A stretch of DNA of 64,000 bases from Myrica gale (taxonomy: Eukaryota; Streptophyta; Magnoliopsida; Fagales; Myricaceae): NCBI GenBank assembly GCA_963930655.1, contig OZ005601.1, positions 21,576,921 to 21,640,920 on the forward strand, in the 5' to 3' direction. Positions 58,896 to 64,000 of this stretch are shown in pieces. The stretch's first letter is position 1. Each line of letters begins with the position of its first letter. Both the position numbers and the translations under genes were made by a program. The notes under the pieces were generated by a model. The model did not search any database. It was not told the origin of the DNA and was given only the letters and a program-made list of their open reading frames with translations.

Positions 58896-60499
58896 ATTTA
58901 GTGATGAAAATTTTCCGTCACTAAAAACTTTTCGTGACGAAATTCGGGTTTTGTCACGAAATACATTTTGTGACGCTCTTTCACTGACGGAGCTCGTGAC
59001 GAAAAAATTTCGTAACTAATATTTTTAGTGACGAAATTTTGATTTTTAGTGACAAAATTTTTTGTCACTAAAAGTCAATTTTTTTTGTTAGTGTTTGATG
59101 AATTTTACGCAAAGTTAAATAATATTGTAAATTCATGTGTTTATGTTAGGTGAAAGAATCTTAGAAGTTAGAGTTGTGAGAAAAGTAATGAGATCTCTTC
59201 CTGTAAGGTTCAGAGCTAAAGTTACAGCCATAGAGAAAAGCAGAAATTTTTTCATAGTCAAGATTGAAGAACTTGTCGGTTCTTCACAAACTTATGAGTT
59301 GACTCTACCTCAACAAGAAAAGAAATCCATCGCTCTCAAATCAACAAAAAAATGAGATAGAATCAGATTCTGAGGATGATGATGAAACATTGGATGATGA
59401 GAAGTTTGATCTTTTTGTTAAACAATTCAGAAAACTGTTCAAAGTCAGGGGTATTCAAGGAAAATTCAACAAGGGTGCTGAAAAGATTCAGGGAAGCTCC
59501 AACAGTTATAGTAAAGAGAAAAAAGACAAGCTTCATTGTTTTGAATGTCAAGGATTTGAACACATTCGGCCAGAATGTCCAAATTATCTTAAGTCCAAGG
59601 GAAAATCCATGAATGCAACACTGAGTGATGATAAATCAAGCTCAAATAGTGATAGAGAATATTTCTCATTTGACAAAAAGATAAATTTTGTGAGTTTTGT
59701 ATCTTCTATTGACAGTTGTGGTTTGCAGAAGACATCAGATAATGAGTCTGAGGCTGAAGAAAGCTTACAAAAGGCTTATAACTACCTATTTACGGAAAGC
59801 CTAAAACTGCAGAAGGTGAACAAAGCAACACTTACGAAATTTCACGAGGTTCAGCTTGAGAAGGACAATCTCATTGCAGAACTTGAGGAATTAAAAAACA
59901 AGAATGCAACACTTGAGGCTGAGGTTAAGAATGTGAGAAGTGAACTGGAGAAATTTAATGCACAATTACAACAATTCTCCAGTGAAACAAAGACCACATA
60001 CTAAATCTTGGAGTTCCTGTTGGAAATAAAAGAGGATTGGGCTTTGATGAGTCAAATATCACTTCATCCTCAAAGACAGTGTTCGTTTATGCATTTGTGC
60101 CAATTAAGCAAGCAAAAGTTATTCCACCTCAGAAATGTGTAAGTAAAGATAAACATCCATGATTCTCAGTCTATGAATACTCATTCTCATGTTATTCCAC
60201 CAAGAGCACACTCTTCGCGTAGGTTTGTTCCTACTTGTCATTTTTGTGGTAAGTTAGGACATATTAGACCTAACTGTTTTAAATTGAGAATACAAGAGCA
60301 CACACATGATAACCCTTTCTGCAACACTAAACATATGGATCTTGTGAATCAAGTCAGAGCTCTTACTGAACATACAAAGCAGATTAATGAAAAACTTGAG
60401 TACATGACTAAACGTACTTTCACCAAGAAGATTTGGGTGAAAAAGAATGAAAATCCATTAGCCGACAGAAGAGCTATTGGTATGTGTTCTGCTCCTTGA

Positions 60500-61755
60500 G
60501 TATTTTTGTTCTTGCATGCATTAGAGTAGATTGCGTTTATTTTTATTTGTATTTTCATATTTGTATTTGTTTGTTTTGTCATTTTTTTTTAGATTTTCAT
60601 TTGATCTGGGATAATTGTTTTTTTAAATTGTGCTTTTATATGTGTTTTGTTAGCACATTGGATTAATTGACATTGTTTTGATTCTCATGCTTGTATTTCT
60701 TAATATTTGATCAACTTGTGTCTAGATTGATATAAGATTTGATAGTAATGTCTCATATCTCTCCTTGGTATTAGCTAAAATGATCTTTAATTGTCTTTTG
60801 GTACAATCAATCACATTGCACATCATTTATAATTGAATGAGACTTGGCCACATGTGTGAGATGTGGGGGGCAATCACTAGTGTTTGGGTTCATTTACCTT
60901 AGTTTGAATTGACCCCTAACTAGATGACCTTATTTTAAGTCCTTCAAGAAAAGAAATTATCAAAAGAAAAATAGTACTCAAAAGAGTAAATCCTTCTCAA
61001 TAAAAAGAAAAAGAACAAAGCAAAACAAAAGAAAAGAGAAGAAAAAGCAAAAGAGCTTACGAGTTTAGAGGGAGCAACACTATAAATTTTAAGGCCCTAA
61101 TAGCATTGGATTTGACTTTCACTATTTGGTTTTTGTTCCCTCTCACAACTGGTTTCATTTGTTAGCCTTAATCCTGCTCACAAATTTAAGGCTTTACATC
61201 TCTTAGATTATGTTCGGTTAATCACACACACTTACTTTTTGATAATCTTTTGATCAAAGCTCTAAAACCAAATAGAGATATGTGGCATGAAAGTTCAACT
61301 AAATGATTATGGATATCCGTGTATATAAGGTGTTTTTATATTGTCTTATGTGCTATTGAAAGTTCAACTAAATGTCTCTAAGTTCATTGATTTTGACTGT
61401 CTTTCACTGTGATCGTTTTTTTTATTGTCATAGTTCTTCGTTTGATTATTATCTTTGATCGTTCTGAGATCATGATTTCCCTTTGACCATTCGTGACAAA
61501 AGGGGGGATAATAGTTTAAAGGGAGTAAATACTCTCTGATTTTAGTTTGTTGATTTTTTTATATCTCTGTCTTTCCCATGCTTTTCACTTGGTTATTGAA
61601 AATTATTTTTCAGGAACCAGATTTATTTTAGAAGACTCTTGAACACTTATTTTAAGTCATAGGGGTGAGTCAAAAATGTATACAGATTCTTATTGCTTTG
61701 GTGATTAGCAAGAACCTCTCTCTTTTTGTTTTTTGAGTTTTGTCATAGAATTGCC
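60500..61755 (+). other. Retroelement 3' internal region without pol
   Basis: T-rich, non-coding. An extra polypurine run (AAAAGGGGGGATAATAG, near 61498) precedes the true one. Confidence 0.6.
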
Positions 61756-61764
61756 AAAGGGGGA
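61756..61764 (+). other. Polypurine tract
   Basis: AAAGGGGGA directly before the 3' LTR (TGTTAATG). Confidence 0.85.
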
Positions 61765-61765
61765 T

Positions 61766-62858
61766 TGTTAATGTTTTGAATGTTGGCAAGATTCAGTGTC
61801 AATTTTAAGTTGAGTTGTATTTTTGAATTAGTGTTGTTTAAAGGGTTCAAGAGGATAAGAGACTTTCAAATTCGAAAAGAGATGAGGATATCTTTCAAGA
61901 GGATAAGAGGCTTTCAAATTTGAAAAGAGATGAGGATATCTTTTCAAGAGGATAAGAGGCTTTCAAATTTGAAAAGAGATGAGTATATATTTAAAGAGGG
62001 TTGCTGAAGAAGATAAGGTTGAAGAGTGTATAAAATTTGAAGAAGAAGTTCAAATTCACGGACCAGGATCCATTCATAAAATCTCTCAGAGTTATCTCCG
62101 GAATCATGCCGCCCTACATTCGCTCGAGCTAAATTCCTGCAATTTTATACAGTGTGTTTCACCCTATATTGGCTCGAGCGAAATCTCCTGATTTCAAATT
62201 TTCTTATCTTTTTCTATTTAAATCGTGAGAGATTCGTCCAAGAGATTCACCCAAGTTATTTACTTCATTCCTTGGCATCTTATGCTTGAGAGAAATATTC
62301 TTTGAGACCTTTGCACCTAAAGTGTTTATTATTTCTCTCTCCTACATCAATCACCTTAATCACTATTGAAACCAACCTCCTGTGAGAAGCCTTCAAAGAG
62401 TTTAAGGAGATTGACAGCCAGACTTACCGGTGTTGAAGAGATTTACAAGAAGAACCTCAGAAGGCTAAGGGTTAACCGCAAGGAAGTGGGTCTAGGTTGG
62501 ATTATCTAGATTATTACTTCGGGATTGTCAGGGTCAAGCAACTGGATCTTGCCCGTGTCTAAGTCACCAGTGTAAGGTTTATCTTCTAGTGAATTTTTGG
62601 TGGCTGCTAGCCCGAAGTGATTTTTTCCTTTGAAAAGGTTTTCCACTTCGTCATCAAATCTCTTGTCTTGGCGCGTGATTGATTTATTATTTCTTATTGA
62701 TATCTTGATTTGATATTTGTTTTAACATTCCGCTACATATTTGTTGATTGTTATATATTTTTTAGATCTAGATGAGACTCTTGTAGGACTTGTTCTAAAT
62801 TTGTCTATTCATAGAAAAAGAAAGTACCAAAATCTTTAAGGTCTAAACAGATTTTTCA
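61766..62858 (+). repeat. 3' LTR with internal triplication
   Basis: 1093 bp. The segment 61847-61993 is three tandem units of about 48 bp (TCAAGAGGATAAGAGGCTTTC, split as TCAAGAGGATAAG and AGGCTTTC, then AAATTTGAAAAGAGATGAG). The 5' LTR has a single unit (near 53616). Confidence 0.9.
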
Positions 62859-63300
62859 GGTTGAACATCAGAGTGTTAGCAGATTGCTTAATTGAACGGT
62901 CCGCAAAATGGGAAGATGTCAGGATCTCACGAGCTATTTTAGGGTCGGAGGTAATGACAACGGGGGTTGAGCCCAAGCTAAACGCCATGAGCTGGGTGGC
63001 AGAATGGCTTGAAGCCATGCGAGCAAGTGTTCGATGAGCCAAGCCACGGCTCAAATTGAAGAAACTTCCAAAGATAGGAAGGCCACGGGGTCCAGGGATT
63101 GGGACCAGACCCATTTGGTTCCTACCATTTTTCCATGCTCGACCACCTTTAGAGAAAGCCCTTGTTAGAAAGGCAATAGAGAAAATTGCCATCAGTACAG
63201 AAAAGAGAACAAAACCGTTTAAGAGGTTTTGGATTTCAACAAAGGCGGGGACCGTAAACAGCCACCAACTCTAGTCTAAAGAAGGAGATTTTAACTCCAT

Positions 63301-64000
63301 AGCAAACAAAGAGAAACATGACGAGATCTAGAGGGAGTGATAGTTATACCGGGGTTAACCGGTGAAAACGCGAAACATCTCGTGAGCACCTCGGAACTGT
63401 TGGAATGATAGAAATGGACACCTCGGATTAGTAATGGGAACCTTGGGAATAGTATTGGGGACCTCGGAAAGTGAAAACCCGGGATAGGTAGACACCTCGA
63501 GATAGGAATGGAGACCTCCGATTATTGTATGCGTATATCGAGATGTTTGTAGGACGTCAGGAAAACACTCAAAAACACACGATAACTCACATACTCGGAT
63601 ATATAAGCTCACCACCCAAGTAGAACACAAAAGGATACATAAATCACCACCCAATGTAATCCAACACGGGATACAGAGCAAGAACTTGCCACCTATTGGA
63701 ATCCTCCAAAGGATAAGAGTTGAACTCGCCACCTATCGGAATCCACCGAAGGATAAAAGTTTGTAGAAGAAATCCTTCTTCAAAATAGCCTAAGGCTCAA
63801 GGTTTATAAACACTCAAATCTGTATATTATCAGTACAAGAGAGGGGTTTAAATAGCAAAGATTTGGAACAACTCTCCAAGCAAGAGTAAATGAGAATACA
63901 TCTTCCAAAATATTAATTAGGACTTAGGAAACATAAAAGACTCTTAGGAAAATGAAAAGACACTTTGAAAATCTAAAAGAACAATCTAAAAATAGCAAAT
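63301..64000. other. Region upstream of the CYP78A pseudogene, unresolved repeat
   Basis: The stretch contains short repeated phrases (ACCTCGGA, GGGAACCT; CACCTATNGGAATCC twice near 63690-63745). It has no supportable gene. It may be transposon sequence extending off the right edge. Confidence 0.4.

Larger units (their letters stand above)
54999..59093. mobile_element. CACTA (En/Spm) transposon, 4.1 kb
   Basis: The left end is CACTAGTAGAAAATTGAC and the right end, complemented, CACTAACAAAAAAAATTGAC. The target duplication is TTT (54996-54998 and 59094-59096), and removing the element rejoins the gag frame DETF-DEFYAK. Terminal regions repeat AGTGACGAAA/TTTCGTCACT, and subterminal regions carry CGATCGATCG arrays. 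No TnpD-like transposase was found; a short coiled-coil ORF at 58222 is the only protein-like remnant. It is probably non-autonomous. Confidence 0.95.
54597..60499 (+). pseudogene. Retrotransposon gag remnants with two zinc knuckles, interrupted by CACTA
   Basis: The start MYQSQSLSVPPYFDGSNYGYWK is the usual gag opening (split here by a stop after VRMRAFL). Before the CACTA the frame reads ...IDEIRMKDDETF, and after it DEFYAKLNNIVNSC, RKVMRSLPVRFRAKVTAIE: the UBN2 gag domain. A CCHC knuckle follows (CFECQGFEHIRPEC, 59538 on) and a coiled coil ends at 60004. A second frame (60173-60499) has CHFCGKLGHIRPNC and ends at GMCSAP. Stops and frameshifts occur, and no pol follows. Confidence 0.85.
53531..62858 (+). 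mobile_element. Gag-only Copia-type LTR retrotransposon (non-autonomous), 9.3 kb with nested CACTA
   Basis: It begins TGTTAG and ends TTTTTCA, flanked by GGCTG (53526-53530) and GGTTG (62859-62863). The pair fits the interrupted CYP78A codons, so one base has changed since insertion. LTRs are 53531-54551 and 61766-62858. A primer binding site follows the 5' LTR and a polypurine tract precedes the 3' LTR. Only gag-like sequence is present (54597-60499); protease, integrase, reverse transcriptase and RNase H are absent. Without the CACTA the element is about 5.2 kb. Confidence 0.92.
52309..63300 (-). pseudogene. CYP78A-like cytochrome P450 pseudogene split by a retrotransposon
   Basis: The ATG at 63300 starts the reading MELKSPSLD, then TAG, then WWLFTVPAFVEIQ, a membrane-anchor region, and PIPGPRGLPIFGS. 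This part runs to ...SANTLMFN at 62859. It resumes at 53530 with RAIGFAPNGKYW, KRIACHEAGRQTDCTTMLSAI, EGFELLDAFNWSDYLPWL and PRVRKFVKQI. Exon 1 ends at about 52989 (LW|GTTACT). Exon 2 starts at 52824 with [16 protein letters not shown] (the oxygen-binding helix), KETL.VHPPG, and the haem loop [12 protein letters not shown]. It stops at about 52312 in HHFKW, lacking the last 20-30 residues. CYP78A enzymes (KLUH family) control organ growth and seed size from the ER. Besides the 9.3 kb insertion there are a premature stop near codon 10, frameshifts and an internal TAA, so it is not functional. Confidence 0.92.

Noticed and set aside
1-64000. tRNA, rRNA or snoRNA genes
   Set aside because: I noticed no convincing tRNA A/B boxes or rRNA sequence by eye, but a covariance-model scan was not possible.

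Overview
The window is nuclear DNA from a flowering plant. Its host genes are split by AT-rich introns with GT-AG borders, and these genes (RTE1/RTH-like, CBL10-like, CYP78A-like, PORR, DUF1230-like) are plant families. The transposon load (Copia, hAT, MULE, CACTA, PIF/Harbinger, MITEs) and the protein sequences suggest a eudicot, perhaps a woody one. The species cannot be named from sequence alone.

Host genes: (1) 348-1569 (+), two C-terminal-type exons of a probable DUF1230/CGLD27-like plastid protein, entering from off the left edge. (2) 11181-12267 (+), an intact two-exon RTE1/RTH (TMEM222/DUF778) gene. (3) 13258-15787 (-), an intact six-exon gene for a 309-residue conserved protein, convergent with RTE1. 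(4) 41227-44065 (-), an intact nine-exon CBL10-like calcium sensor of 245 residues. (5) 52309-63300 (-), a CYP78A cytochrome P450 that is now a pseudogene, split by a 9.3 kb retrotransposon and missing its 3' end.

Between them is a nest of mobile DNA. At 1.9-9.3 kb: a solo Copia LTR, a MULE-like element hosting an LTR and two hAT elements, and a deleted Copia element. At 15.9-21.8 kb: a decayed hAT with transposase remains. Inside it is a 1.36 kb hAT with a perfect 8-bp duplication, and inside that an almost perfect 136-bp-armed hairpin studded with GTGTCGACAC. At 24.4-35.6 kb: a PIF/Harbinger assemblage with a Myb/SANT protein, an intact HARBI1-type transposase, Ser/Pro-rich ORFs and a small GRF zinc-finger membrane protein. 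At 36.3-39.9 kb: a long-TIR MULE carrying a MazG-type pyrophosphatase exon, invaded by a hAT, itself invaded by another hAT carrying a PORR gene piece. At 53.5-62.9 kb: a gag-only Copia-type element interrupted by a CACTA transposon with a dense array of CGATCGATCG motifs.

Many insertion boundaries were fixed by reading target-site duplications directly, so the order of events can be deduced. Spliced models were checked by phase: the RTE1-like, six-exon, CBL10-like, SANT, HARBI1 and GRF genes all join in frame. The least explained and most interesting structures are the GTGTCGACAC hairpin, the gene-carrying nested MULE/hAT, the Harbinger cargo and the CACTA palindrome array.
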